NCBI GenBank assembly: GCA_910578335.1
Contig: CAJTPU010000004.1
Span: 62,001 to 126,000 of the forward strand
Origin: an uncultured Lachnospiraceae bacterium
GTDB taxonomy: Bacteria; Bacillota; Clostridia; Lachnospirales; Lachnospiraceae
Direction: 5' to 3'
DNA length: 64,000 nt
Shown: piece after piece, positions 16,087 to 24,800 of the stretch
Layout: each line of letters begins with the position of its first letter
Position numbering within the stretch: the first letter of the stretch is position 1
Notes under the pieces: generated by a model
Databases searched by the model: none
What the model saw: only the letters and a program-made list of their open reading frames with translations
Told to the model about the DNA's origin: nothing
Made by a program: the position numbers and the translations under genes

Positions 16087-16953
16087 ATGGCTGACGAACC
16101 CGGAACACAGAAGGAAGCGCCACAGCGCGGCGGTGAAAGTAACCGAAAAGGTTATCGGGACAGTGATTTTATTCTGCTGGACGACTTGGTGTATGCGCCT
16201 TTGCATGCGCTTGCAAAATCAAACCGGCAGCTTCGGGGGCAGGTGATAGAGGCAATCAGGAGCATGGGCGTTGCCAAACAAAACGGACAGGAGGAGACAA
16301 TCTACTTAAGCAACATCAATATCGCCTATGACAAGGTAAGACCGGAAGCGGAAGAGGGCTGCAGCGTAGACAATATGCAGTTACAAGTACCGTTATTGTC
16401 CATTGTGCCGATTACCAACCTGAATGTGGAAAAGGCGGAAATAGATTTTTCCACGGAAATACAGGTGGTCAACGAACAAGAAGGAAAATGCCAAATCAAT
16501 GCCCGTATCTGTTCGCCGGAACAAAGGGAAAGTGATTTTCTGCCGAGAGTTTCTTATAAAATGAAAGTAAGTTCCATTCCTGCGACAGAGGGTATTATGC
16601 GGATTACGGATATTCTGAGCGCCAATCAGGTGGCAAAACAGTTGGACACCACACCGGTCGCCGTGGACGGTAATTTGGGTTCTGAGGACCAGAAGCATAC
16701 CAAACAGGAAGTTGGCAAGATGAAAGCCAAAGTCAAAAAACTAAAGCAGCTATACCAGAAGATTTCGGATATGATTGCAGAGCAGGAAAAGCTGCAGCAG
16801 CTAAGTCAGGATACATTTGCAGAGGTTACGCGCGAGTTTGACAAAGACAAATATCTGATGGCGCAGTCCAATATAACAAACCGCATCATGGAGTATCAGG
16901 AAAAAATCATGAATCGGGAAATTGAATTTGGATTGGAAAAAGACTATGAGTAA
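16087..16953 (+). CDS. DUF2589-type protein with coiled-coil tail
   Basis: This 288-residue protein has a beta-rich core with LQVPLLSIVPITNLNVEKAEIDF (about residues 98-120), closely matching the DUF2589 signature seen in the gene at 17239. A predicted coiled coil follows (about 205-280, KMKAKVKKLKQLYQKI). Function is unknown. The N terminus is polar and no signal peptide is seen. The next gene overlaps its stop codon, indicating translational coupling. Assignment to DUF2589 rests on recalled family consensus and on the internal paralogue. Confidence 0.7.
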   Translation: MADEPGTQKEAPQRGGESNRKGYRDSDFILLDDLVYAPLHALAKSNRQLRGQVIEAIRSMGVAKQNGQEETIYLSNINIAYDKVRPEAEEGCSVDNMQLQVPLLSIVPITNLNVEKAEIDFSTEIQVVNEQEGKCQINARICSPEQRESDFLPRVSYKMKVSSIPATEGIMRITDILSANQVAKQLDTTPVAVDGNLGSEDQKHTKQEVGKMKAKVKKLKQLYQKISDMIAEQEKLQQLSQDTFAEVTREFDKDKYLMAQSNITNRIMEYQEKIMNREIEFGLEKDYE

Positions 16954-17248
16954 GACAAACAAAAAACAGAAAAGAAGACAGAAAAAAAAGAAAGCATTTT
17001 GGGAAAGCAGATGGCAGGAAAAACAGCTTCTGGAAGCTTATCAAAAAGAGCTTTTGGAAAATATGAATTTCCGTTTAGTCTGCGATATGGAAACAGAGGC
17101 GCTTCCGTTTGAAAGCCTGCTCTGGGTAGATGAAATTACGATAGGCAGGATAGCGTATTCTCCCCAAAAGAAGCTTTCCGTAAAAGCATTTTTTCTGTCT
17201 CTTTTCCAAAAAATCCTGAAAAGAAAGGAAGCACTTATATGGGAGTAG
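16946..17248 (+). CDS. Small basic protein of unknown function
   Basis: This 100-residue protein starts inside the end of the preceding gene (8-base overlap) and itself overlaps the start of the next by 10 bases. Its first 20 residues are mostly Lys, Arg and Gln. The rest contains LLENMNFRLVCDMETEALPFESLLWVDEITIGRI. No family was recognised. The tight overlaps on both sides argue that it is translated with the two DUF2589-type genes and may act with them. Confidence 0.7.
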   Translation: MSKTNKKQKRRQKKKKAFWESRWQEKQLLEAYQKELLENMNFRLVCDMETEALPFESLLWVDEITIGRIAYSPQKKLSVKAFFLSLFQKILKRKEALIWE

Positions 17249-18360
17249 CAGAACAATTTGCGGGCTTGAAAATGGACCAGTTGATTGGCGGTCCTTTATC
17301 GGCGGCAGCGGACGCCAGCCTGGCGCTTGCAGAGTCCACGGCAACATTCATTAAGAAGGTAGGATTTAAAAATAACGGGGACTTACATACGGTTGCGTTT
17401 CAGTATCAGAAGCGCAGCGTTAACGAAGACGGGACAAGCAATCTGGATGAAATGCGTGTTGATATGCCATTACTGGCGATTGTGCCGATTCCAAATCTGC
17501 AGATAGATGAGGTCAATATTCTGTTTGATATGGAAGTAAAAGAAAGCATAAAGGAAGAAAGCACGATAGACGGCTCCTTAAGCGCAAGCGCCACCCTGAA
17601 TCTGGGCTTGTTTAAGGTAAGCGTCAGCGGCAGTGTCAGCGCCCACAGCAGCAATACCAGAACCTCCGATAATTCGGCAAAATACCATGTGGATGTCAGG
17701 GCAACCAATCATGGGATACCGGAGGGGCTGGCGCGCGTACTTGATATGATGGCAGCCAACATTGCGCCTTCGCTTGTCGGCTCCACCATTCAGGACGGAA
17801 ACGGACAAAAGCTGGCAGAAAGCGCAAGGCAGAAGGCGGAGAGGCTTAAAAGTCTGAGGCAGGAAATCAGTCAGATTGAAAGCCGCCTGAATGCGGCAAG
17901 GAACGGGCTGGACAACAATATCGGACAACTGAAACGACTTGCCGCTTCGCAGCAGAATGCATATCAGGCAGCTATGGTGCGGGAAATGAACAAGCTGGAA
18001 AAGGATGAAAATGGAGATAACGAGACCGCCGTTACATACGGGCAGATTATGGATGAGGTGAACCTGTCATGGAACAACCTGCAAAACCATGCGCCCGAGT
18101 TGATTAAAATGCTTGCGGACAGTGGAGAAAGCAGCGACGGCGTATCGGAAATTTTTGCTCTAAAGGCGCTGAGCGGAACGGAAGCGGTAGCATACAGTGA
18201 AAGCGAAAGCGGTTATGCAGGACTGAAGATGGCGCAAAAGAGCGCTTTGGACTCCCAGAGCAAGGTAACCCGGCTTGAGGAAGAACTGTTCCAGAAGAAA
18301 GCAGAATACAGTGATGCCGTTGCAGGAAAAGCTGCGCTGCCGGAGTCGGTTAATCCATAA
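17239..18360 (+). CDS. DUF2589-type protein
   Basis: This 373-residue protein begins with AEQFAGLKMDQLIGGPLSAAADAS and carries MPLLAIVPIPNLQIDEVNI (about residues 75-93), the signature of DUF2589. A Ser-rich beta region (GSLSASATLNLGLFKVSVSG) and a long helical region with coiled-coil character (about 195-245) follow. It is paralogous to the product of 16087 through the P-L-L-x-I-V-P-I-x-N-L segment. No function is known. The three genes from 16087 to 18360 are a tightly coupled unit in the phase-variable operon. Confidence 0.78.
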   Translation: MGVAEQFAGLKMDQLIGGPLSAAADASLALAESTATFIKKVGFKNNGDLHTVAFQYQKRSVNEDGTSNLDEMRVDMPLLAIVPIPNLQIDEVNILFDMEVKESIKEESTIDGSLSASATLNLGLFKVSVSGSVSAHSSNTRTSDNSAKYHVDVRATNHGIPEGLARVLDMMAANIAPSLVGSTIQDGNGQKLAESARQKAERLKSLRQEISQIESRLNAARNGLDNNIGQLKRLAASQQNAYQAAMVREMNKLEKDENGDNETAVTYGQIMDEVNLSWNNLQNHAPELIKMLADSGESSDGVSEIFALKALSGTEAVAYSESESGYAGLKMAQKSALDSQSKVTRLEEELFQKKAEYSDAVAGKAALPESVNP

Positions 18361-18385
18361 TCTATCTGAATAAAAGGAGAAGCCG

Positions 18386-18655
18386 ATGAGGGAAAATGAA
18401 AAAGCAGCTTTAACGGATATTCATTATATAAAGCTGGTTCCCGTCGGAAGCATAAATCCCAACAATCCCCTTTCGGACCAGTCGCGGGCGGAACAGGTAA
18501 AGCTGTTAAACCGCTGTCTGAATGATTATCCGAAAGGGGTTATCATAGGAAAAGACATTACCGTCGGACGCTATATGCTGGGAGAACATGAGCTTACGAT
18601 GGAGAGAATCACATATCATGTAGGTTTTATAAGGAAACCCTCATGGGAAGATTGA
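18386..18655 (+). CDS. Small unknown protein
   Basis: This 89-residue soluble protein starts MRENEKAALTDIHYIKLVPVGS after AAGGAGA. It contains VIIGKDITVGRYMLGEHELTMERITYHVGF, which suggests a short beta-rich fold. No family was recognised. It lies 25 bases after the second DUF2589 gene and 16 bases before the STAS gene, so it belongs to the same transcript. Confidence 0.7.
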   Translation: MRENEKAALTDIHYIKLVPVGSINPNNPLSDQSRAEQVKLLNRCLNDYPKGVIIGKDITVGRYMLGEHELTMERITYHVGFIRKPSWED

Positions 18656-18671
18656 GCAGAGGAGTATCAGT

Positions 18672-18968
18672 ATGGAAATAGGAATAGACAAAAAAGAAAA
18701 TGTTCTGAAGGTAAAGCTGAATGGCAGACTGGATACCGTTACATCGCCGCAGCTTGAGGAGAAGCTAAAGGAAGAGCTTGCGGGAATTGTCAGCCTGCAG
18801 TTTGATTTTACGGAGCTGGAGTACATATCATCGGCTGGCTTGCGGGTACTGCTTGCAACGTCGAAAAGAATGAAAAAGCAGGGAAAGATGGAAATCCATC
18901 ATGCAAACGAAGAAGTTATGGAGGTCTTTACCATTACAGGTTTTGCAGACATCCTGACAATTGTGTAA
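18672..18968 (+). CDS. STAS-domain anti-sigma factor antagonist
   Basis: This 98-residue protein is a complete STAS domain of the RsbV/SpoIIAA type: LKVKLNGRLDTVTSPQLEEKL, LQFDFTELEYISSAGLRVLL and a C-terminal helix. By alignment with SpoIIAA the phosphorylated serine would be Ser54 in SSAGLR. In such partner switches the unphosphorylated form sequesters an RsbW-like kinase. A matching phosphatase-kinase fusion is encoded in the same operon at 21139, but no sigma factor is nearby. Confidence 0.92.
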   Translation: MEIGIDKKENVLKVKLNGRLDTVTSPQLEEKLKEELAGIVSLQFDFTELEYISSAGLRVLLATSKRMKKQGKMEIHHANEEVMEVFTITGFADILTIV

Positions 18969-18993
18969 AGCCGGTTTGCTCCGGGAGGCAGGA

Positions 18994-19530
18994 ATGGGAG
19001 AAGAAAAGAAAAAAGGCGAGGACACAGGATGGCTGATGGCAATAGCGGGCATTGTTATACTTGCAGCCGGTATGGCGGGTATTTTTTATGCCGGAGCTCC
19101 TGTGACATACAAAATAGCGGACAGCAAAGAGGAAGCGATAGGGGAGAGCTTTGGGTATCCGATGGAGGAGGCGCAGGAGTATACCCTGTATATAGGTCTG
19201 AATGATAAAGACGAATACCGGCAGCTTATATCCACGCAGGAGGCGAAGGAAATCATAGACGCCATTTGTATCCGGTATGTGGACGGCTATACCGTAACAG
19301 AGGCAAAAGGAGCGTGGGTAGATGAAAAAAACATGCTTACACAGGAAAATACACTGGTATATCATTTCAGGGAAGCAGATGAAGAAGCATTAAAAGAAAT
19401 TATGGACAGGGTGATTGCAGCGTTAAATCAAAATACCATTTTGGTGGAAGAGCAGACGGTATCGTATGCTTATTATGGCGGCGAAGAGGCAAAAGAAGCG
19501 GAGGCAGCAGATGACAAAGACGGAAAATAA
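18994..19530 (+). CDS. Membrane-anchored DUF3574-like protein
   Basis: This 178-residue protein has one membrane span (about residues 14-33) and an exported or peripheral domain with YTLYIGLNDKDEYRQLIS, IRYVDGYTVTEAKGAW and LVYHFREADEEALKEIM, similar to DUF3574 proteins of unknown function. A Glu- and Asp-rich tail follows. The ATG at 18994 is preferred over an upstream TTG because GGGAGG at 18983-18988 is correctly spaced. The EamA gene overlaps its last 20 bases. Confidence 0.7.
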   Translation: MGEEKKKGEDTGWLMAIAGIVILAAGMAGIFYAGAPVTYKIADSKEEAIGESFGYPMEEAQEYTLYIGLNDKDEYRQLISTQEAKEIIDAICIRYVDGYTVTEAKGAWVDEKNMLTQENTLVYHFREADEEALKEIMDRVIAALNQNTILVEEQTVSYAYYGGEEAKEAEAADDKDGK

Positions 19531-20428
19531 CATTCTTCTGATTTCAATTACACTTTGCTGGGCGTCTTCCTACATCTTTATCAAAAACCTGCCGGAAGAC
19601 TTTTCTTCCTATGCGTATCTGACATTGACCTGCGGCATTGCGGCGCTGCTTATGATACTGGTTTTTGGCAGGCGGCTGCGGAAGCTCCGAAAAAGCATAT
19701 GGATAAAAGGCGGCATCCTGTCGGTTATCTTGAGTCTGAATTTGCTTGCCGAAAAAAAGGGGATATCCCTTCTCGCCCCGTCTAATGCGAGCTTTCTGGC
19801 AGCCTTAACAATTATTATGGTGCCGCTTCTTATGCTGTTTTTCAGGGAGAAACCAAGCAAGAACCTGATGCTTGGGGCGTGCATTATTGTATTGGGGCTG
19901 TGTATCAGTACGGGTTTTACAATAAGCGGTTTTTACAGTACAGGCACTTTTTATATGCTGGCAAGCTGCTTTAGTTCTGCCGTTTATACCATTGCGGCAG
20001 ACAGGTATGTCAAGGAAGAGGACCCGCTTCTTATCTGTATTGTCCAGATGATTTTCAGCACGGTAATCGGTTTTTTCTTTTGGTACATGGAAAATCCCAA
20101 AACCTTTATAAGCATTTCCTATACAAGAGAGCTGCTTTCCAACCTGTTTATCCTTGCTTTCTTTGCAAAGGCATACGCGTATATTGTACTGATGATATCT
20201 CAAAAATACACGGATGCCGTCAGTGTAACCGTAATCGCGGCTACAGAACCGGTGATTACGTTGATTTTATCCGTACTGCTTCCAACATCTTATGGAGGCA
20301 GGCAGGGGGCATCGCCCTCCGCCATAACAGGTGCGGTGGTAATTGCAGTCGGCGCAGTGGTGGCAGGACTTCACTTTTTGGAGAGGAAAAGTCATCCGGC
20401 GCAGAAGAGGGAAAATGATGCAGCTTAA
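19511..20428 (+). CDS. EamA-family (DMT) transporter
   Basis: This 305-residue membrane protein has about ten hydrophobic helices arranged as two EamA repeats. The first begins ILLISITLCWASSYIFIKNL and the second begins GTFYMLASCFSSAVYTIAADRY. Such proteins export or exchange small metabolites such as amino acids. The ATG at 19511 follows GGAGG by 6 bases and overlaps the end of the preceding gene. Substrate is unknown. Its presence among signalling genes is unusual. Confidence 0.82.
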   Translation: MTKTENNILLISITLCWASSYIFIKNLPEDFSSYAYLTLTCGIAALLMILVFGRRLRKLRKSIWIKGGILSVILSLNLLAEKKGISLLAPSNASFLAALTIIMVPLLMLFFREKPSKNLMLGACIIVLGLCISTGFTISGFYSTGTFYMLASCFSSAVYTIAADRYVKEEDPLLICIVQMIFSTVIGFFFWYMENPKTFISISYTRELLSNLFILAFFAKAYAYIVLMISQKYTDAVSVTVIAATEPVITLILSVLLPTSYGGRQGASPSAITGAVVIAVGAVVAGLHFLERKSHPAQKRENDAA

Positions 20429-21128
20429 AAAGGGAAAACAGTTTTTTATTACGCTGGCGGCGTTTTTGATATTGGGAATATCCTTTAAGGTCATGGTACT
20501 GGTAGAAGGGCTGACAGAGGTGCGTCCGGTAAATGCCATACCGCCTGTGGCGGGATTGTTGTGCGGACCGGTCGGAGCGGCTGCGTGCGGTATCGGTAAT
20601 CTGCTTGCGGATATGGCGGGTACTTTTTCCGCGAGCTCGCTGCTCGGCGTTATCGGCAATTTTTTGGCGGCATATATGCCATATCGTTTGTGGCAGCTTT
20701 TTTCCGATGAGGAACCGAATCTGCACAGCAGAAAAAACAGAATCCGATATTGCCTGATTTGTGCCGTCAGTGCCATGACGGTGGCATGGTTTCTGGCTTT
20801 TGGGCTGTATTTGCTTGAAGGCGTGTGGATGGAACAGATTTATACCTATGTATTTTTTAACAATCTGGGATTTTCCATCGGGCTTGGTATGCCGCTTTTG
20901 ATTATTTTGACATCGGACGGCGTACAGATAAAAGGCTGCCGTTTCAGGGGAAAAAACCGTATTCTGGAACAGCTTATTCTGCGGCGGGCGGTTTGTGCAG
21001 GGTATGCAGGCTGTATGCTCCTCCTTTTTGCAGGAGTGGCATACTGGCATTTTAGTCCGAAGGAAGCACCATGGCTGCTTTCGGTATCCGTGACGGCGGC
21101 AGCAAGCCTTGTCGTGCTGCTAGTTTAG
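20418..21128 (+). CDS. Membrane protein sharing the sensor domain of the next gene
   Basis: This 236-residue protein has six hydrophobic helices. Its segment GLTEVRPVNAIPP then GPVGAAACGIGNLLAD (about residues 32-67) closely matches EVTEVRPASAFPP then GGWGALGCAIGNLAAD in the N-terminal domain encoded at 21139. The two membrane domains are therefore paralogous. The GPxGAxxCxIGNLxAD motif weakly recalls ECF-transporter S components, so small-molecule binding is possible. The start overlaps the EamA stop; 20415 is an equally possible ATG. Confidence 0.75.
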   Translation: MQLKKGKQFFITLAAFLILGISFKVMVLVEGLTEVRPVNAIPPVAGLLCGPVGAAACGIGNLLADMAGTFSASSLLGVIGNFLAAYMPYRLWQLFSDEEPNLHSRKNRIRYCLICAVSAMTVAWFLAFGLYLLEGVWMEQIYTYVFFNNLGFSIGLGMPLLIILTSDGVQIKGCRFRGKNRILEQLILRRAVCAGYAGCMLLLFAGVAYWHFSPKEAPWLLSVSVTAAASLVVLLV

Positions 21129-21138
21129 GGAGGTTAGG

Positions 21139-23280
21139 ATGAAAAAAGTAAAAATAGTAGTGTTAACGGCAATGCTGTTCTTTTTGGTTACAGTGCCGTG
21201 CAGACAGATATTCCATTTATCCGAGGTTACGGAGGTGCGTCCGGCAAGCGCTTTTCCACCTGCCTTTGGTATGCTGTTTGGGGGCTGGGGCGCTTTGGGC
21301 TGCGCGATTGGAAATTTGGCGGCAGATTTTTTGTCGGGTTATGACGTAAAAATCTGTGTGCCCGGATTTTTGATACAGTTTCTTTACGGTTATCTGCCTT
21401 ACGTGATGTGGTTCGGTATCAAAAAGAACGGGAAGAATGCGGTTATCCGCATGAAAAATGTGCGTTACGTGATAAAGTATATCGCAATTGTATTTGTGGA
21501 TTCTCTTTTGATGGCGGTAATGCTGGGCGCGCTTTTACAGCTTACAGGAATGGGGAGCCTCCTGTCTTCTGCCACATTACTTTTGTTTTTTAATAATCTT
21601 GTCTTCTGTCTGATACTTGGGATTCCCATTATCATTCTGGCGGGTCTTTGCGTGGAGCAGGAAAAAGGGAGGGTTCTCACCTTAAATGTGCGCTTTGTAC
21701 TGATTTTTCTGCTGCTCAGCGTGGTATCGGCAATTCTGATGGGCGTGGCATCTTATGGAGAAATGTATCATTATGTAGCCGATAAAATGGCGCTTTGGAA
21801 CAGGGTCTATATACGTGTGTCCGTGGATTTCTTTACCCTGTGCGGTATCTGCGTCTGTTTTCTCTGGTATTTGGAGAAAAATATTACGGTGCCGATTGAA
21901 CGACTGGCAGAGCTTGCCGGCAATTATGCGGACAGGAAAAAAGTAAAAGGAAAAGAAGAGAGTGCCATCGGGGAAGGAAGCAGTGACGAAGAGTTAAAGC
22001 ACAAAGAGCTGGCTGCAATATGCGATGAGCTTGGCAGCCTGCATGGAGAAACGGGGCATCTTGCCATCGCATTTAAAAAAATGATGCAGGACGTGGAGTA
22101 TTACATTGGTGATATTACCCGCATTACGGCAGAAAAAGAGCGGATTCATGCAGAGCTGCAGGTGGCATCCCAGATGCAGGCAGATATGCTGCCCGATTCG
22201 AGAGAGGCTTTTGCAGGCAGCAAGGCATTTACCTTATGTGCAAGGATGCTTCCGGCAAAGGAGATGGGCGGCGACTTTTACGATTTTTTTATGATAGACG
22301 AGGATAACCTTGCTTTTTTGGTCGCAGATGTTTCGGGGAAGGGCGTGCCTGCAGCATTGTTTATGGTGGTGGCAAAAACCCTGTTAAAAAACCGGACAAG
22401 GAGTTCTGCATCTGCGGCGCAGGCATTTACGGATGCCAATGAAGGCTTGTGCCAGGACAATTACCACGATATGTTTGTGACCGCATGGATGGGTGTGCTG
22501 ACATTATCGACGGGCAGGCTGGTATTTGTAAACGCAGGTCACACAAGACCGCTTCTTCGGCAGAAGGACGGCAGCTATACCTATCTGACCGAGCGCAGCG
22601 GATTTGTCCTTGCCGGAATGGAACATACGCAGTATACGCAGCAGGAGTTATATTTGGCGCCCGGGGATGCGTTGTTTCTCTACACGGACGGCGTAACGGA
22701 AGCAAATGATGCAAAGAAACACCTGTATGGGGAAGAGCGTCTTTCACAGGTACTAAACAAAGAGCCGGATTTGGCGCCTGAGGAAGCCCTGACTGCGGTG
22801 TGGGAGGATGTAATGCTTTATCAAAAAGGGATGGAACAGTTTGACGATATTACCATGCTTGCGCTTTGCTACAATGGAAACGGTTTTAGGAAAAAGACGG
22901 GAAAACCGGATATGGCGGATATACAGGAATGGAACCGTTTTGTAGACGAAATTTTAGAGGAAAAGCATTTTCCGCAGAAAGAAGCCGCAAAAATAAGAAT
23001 TGCGGTGGATGAGATTTATTCTAATATCTGTTACTACAGTAAGGCAAAAACAGTTACGATAGGCTGTCAGGCAGATACCGAAGCAGTGACAATTTACTTT
23101 GAAGACGACGGAATCCCTTACAACCCCTTAAACAGACCCGACCCCGATTTGAAGGAGGCTATGGAAAACCGTAAAGAGGGCGGGCTGGGTATTTATCTGG
23201 TAAAAAAGCGCATGGATAAGCTGGACTATGCGTATGTAGAAGGAAAAAACCGGCTTACAATGGTAAAAAACAAATTTTAA
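21139..23280 (+). CDS. Membrane RsbU-like phosphatase fused to RsbW-like kinase domain
   Basis: This 713-residue protein has six membrane helices (about 1-245), a linker, a PP2C/SpoIIE phosphatase domain (about 340-580: ASQMQADMLP, MGGDFYDFFMI, VADVSGKGVPAALFM, LFLYTDGVTEAND, DDITMLAL) and an HATPase domain (about 595-713: IAVDEIYSNICYY, FEDDGIPYNPLN, GGLGIYLVKKRMD). RsbU phosphatases dephosphorylate STAS antagonists and RsbW kinases phosphorylate them. Here both activities sit in one chain behind a membrane sensor. The STAS partner is at 18672. The membrane domain is duplicated in the preceding gene. Confidence 0.88.
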   Translation: MKKVKIVVLTAMLFFLVTVPCRQIFHLSEVTEVRPASAFPPAFGMLFGGWGALGCAIGNLAADFLSGYDVKICVPGFLIQFLYGYLPYVMWFGIKKNGKNAVIRMKNVRYVIKYIAIVFVDSLLMAVMLGALLQLTGMGSLLSSATLLLFFNNLVFCLILGIPIIILAGLCVEQEKGRVLTLNVRFVLIFLLLSVVSAILMGVASYGEMYHYVADKMALWNRVYIRVSVDFFTLCGICVCFLWYLEKNITVPIERLAELAGNYADRKKVKGKEESAIGEGSSDEELKHKELAAICDELGSLHGETGHLAIAFKKMMQDVEYYIGDITRITAEKERIHAELQVASQMQADMLPDSREAFAGSKAFTLCARMLPAKEMGGDFYDFFMIDEDNLAFLVADVSGKGVPAALFMVVAKTLLKNRTRSSASAAQAFTDANEGLCQDNYHDMFVTAWMGVLTLSTGRLVFVNAGHTRPLLRQKDGSYTYLTERSGFVLAGMEHTQYTQQELYLAPGDALFLYTDGVTEANDAKKHLYGEERLSQVLNKEPDLAPEEALTAVWEDVMLYQKGMEQFDDITMLALCYNGNGFRKKTGKPDMADIQEWNRFVDEILEEKHFPQKEAAKIRIAVDEIYSNICYYSKAKTVTIGCQADTEAVTIYFEDDGIPYNPLNRPDPDLKEAMENRKEGGLGIYLVKKRMDKLDYAYVEGKNRLTMVKNKF

Positions 23281-23319
23281 CAGGGCTGAGACAAAAGCGG
23301 CACAGAAAAGAGGATAAAT

Positions 23320-24705
23320 ATGCATATAAGAATGTATGAAAAAGCAGAAGAGATTATCAAAACAATAAAAACAGAATCTGATAGAAATCAATGGAAAAAA
23401 CAAATAGAAAGCCTGCAGGCGCTAGGCGTAATCCCCTCCAGCTTAACGTGCAGGGAAGAAAAAAAGAACGAAATCAGTCTGGCGGGACTGTTTTTTAAGA
23501 GCGGGGAGGAACTGGAGCAGGGCTTAAGGAAGTACTGGATAAATAAGGATATACAACAGAAGCAGTGCGAGGATGAGGAAGCTTATATAAAACAAAATGT
23601 AAGGATAGGAACGGAATTCACCTTTCATCACCCAACGTTTCTTTTTACCATGAAGGATTTGGAAAAGAGTAGTAGCGATGGAGACTATCAAAAAAATAAT
23701 CGCGAAAAAGGCATCGATGAAGGAAATCGCATCATTGCGCAGTGGACGGCGGATTTGCAGAGAGAATATTCTCGTCAAAAACTGCTGTCCGGCTCAAAAA
23801 TTACGGCGGCAAATACCGGACATGGGCATAAAAAGTATACAAATGCCGCGTATGAAGCGGTTGAGATAATGTTTGAGATAGAAATAAAGGATACTTTGCA
23901 GGATTTGCAAGACAGAACATTTTTATGGAAGGTTAATTTTGACCTTGACCCATCCTGTATAGAGCTGCAGGCGGACCCTATGCCATATTGTTTTTTTGCT
24001 AATTGCGGATATTGTATCGAAACGCTTCTGTTTCGGCATACAGGCAAGTATCGACGTACAAGTAAGTACGGGCTCGAGGCAGATAAAAGCATAGAGACGG
24101 GCGGTGGCGGACATATTTCTCTTGACGTAGGGGCGGCATTTTCCGGCAATGCCGTATACATGCGTAATTTTCTGGTGCTTTATTCCTGTGAGGCCTTAAA
24201 GGCGAGTATCGAAAAGACTGCAAAGGAGCAGGAGAAAGAGCTTACGGAAGAACAAAAGAAGTGGATGCAGCGTTCTTTTCTGACAGAAGAACAGAGACAG
24301 CTTCTGTCAGAGTCAAAAGATGTGGCAAATGCGCCATTTCTTTTTGAAGCGGATGAATGGCTGCGCTTCAAGCATTTTATTGCGGACTTCGACCGGCAGC
24401 AGGCATCTATAGAGGAGTTTGTAAGAGGTATGCAGGAGCAGGTTTATGTTAACGCTACAAGAGAGCTGGAAATAGCAATGGGAGGTGCAGAGCATGTAGA
24501 AGTAGGGGATAAATGGCATTATCAGGCGGTAAATCTGGAACATGTACATGATGACGGACGGATAGAGCTAAGGCGTTTTGATGCACAGGAAAGTATAAAT
24601 GAATTGCTGCAGCAGACGGAAGTATTGTTCCAAATTCTTATGATGGCAAGGACAAACCGGAAAATTTCCATAGACAAGGCATTGGAAAGCGACTATTTTG
24701 CCTGA
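23320..24705 (+). CDS. Unknown enzyme, possibly amidoligase/GCS-like
   Basis: This 461-residue soluble protein was not firmly assigned. It has IGTEFTFHHPTFLFTMKDL near residues 90-108, SGSKITAANTGHGHKKYTNAAYEAVEI near 158-184 and TGGGGHISLDVGAAFSG near 260-276. A Glu early (GTEFTF) and a late G-G-G-G-H-I-S strand resemble the ATP- and metal-binding layout of the glutamate-cysteine ligase / amidoligase superfamily. This is inference from motif shape only. It is the last gene of the phase-variable run. The next gene has its own promoter. Confidence 0.55.
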   Translation: MHIRMYEKAEEIIKTIKTESDRNQWKKQIESLQALGVIPSSLTCREEKKNEISLAGLFFKSGEELEQGLRKYWINKDIQQKQCEDEEAYIKQNVRIGTEFTFHHPTFLFTMKDLEKSSSDGDYQKNNREKGIDEGNRIIAQWTADLQREYSRQKLLSGSKITAANTGHGHKKYTNAAYEAVEIMFEIEIKDTLQDLQDRTFLWKVNFDLDPSCIELQADPMPYCFFANCGYCIETLLFRHTGKYRRTSKYGLEADKSIETGGGGHISLDVGAAFSGNAVYMRNFLVLYSCEALKASIEKTAKEQEKELTEEQKKWMQRSFLTEEQRQLLSESKDVANAPFLFEADEWLRFKHFIADFDRQQASIEEFVRGMQEQVYVNATRELEIAMGGAEHVEVGDKWHYQAVNLEHVHDDGRIELRRFDAQESINELLQQTEVLFQILMMARTNRKISIDKALESDYFA

Positions 24706-24730
24706 TGAGCCAATGGCAGGAAAACAAGTG

Positions 24731-24759
24731 TTGACGACAGTTCTTTCGTCTGCTATATT
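24731..24759 (+). promoter_or_regulatory. Promoter of the FakA-M gene
   Basis: TTGACG at 24731-24736, 17-base spacer, TATATT at 24754-24759. It separates the 24801 gene from the operon upstream. Confidence 0.65.
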
Positions 24760-24800
24760 GCAATTAACGAAGATTAAAGAGAGCAGAAGGGAGAAGCAGG

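Noticed and set aside
20256..21050. Minus-strand open frame of 264 codons opposite the EamA and membrane protein genes
   Set aside because: It spans the junction of two clear membrane protein genes, shows no domain, and its codons mirror those genes.
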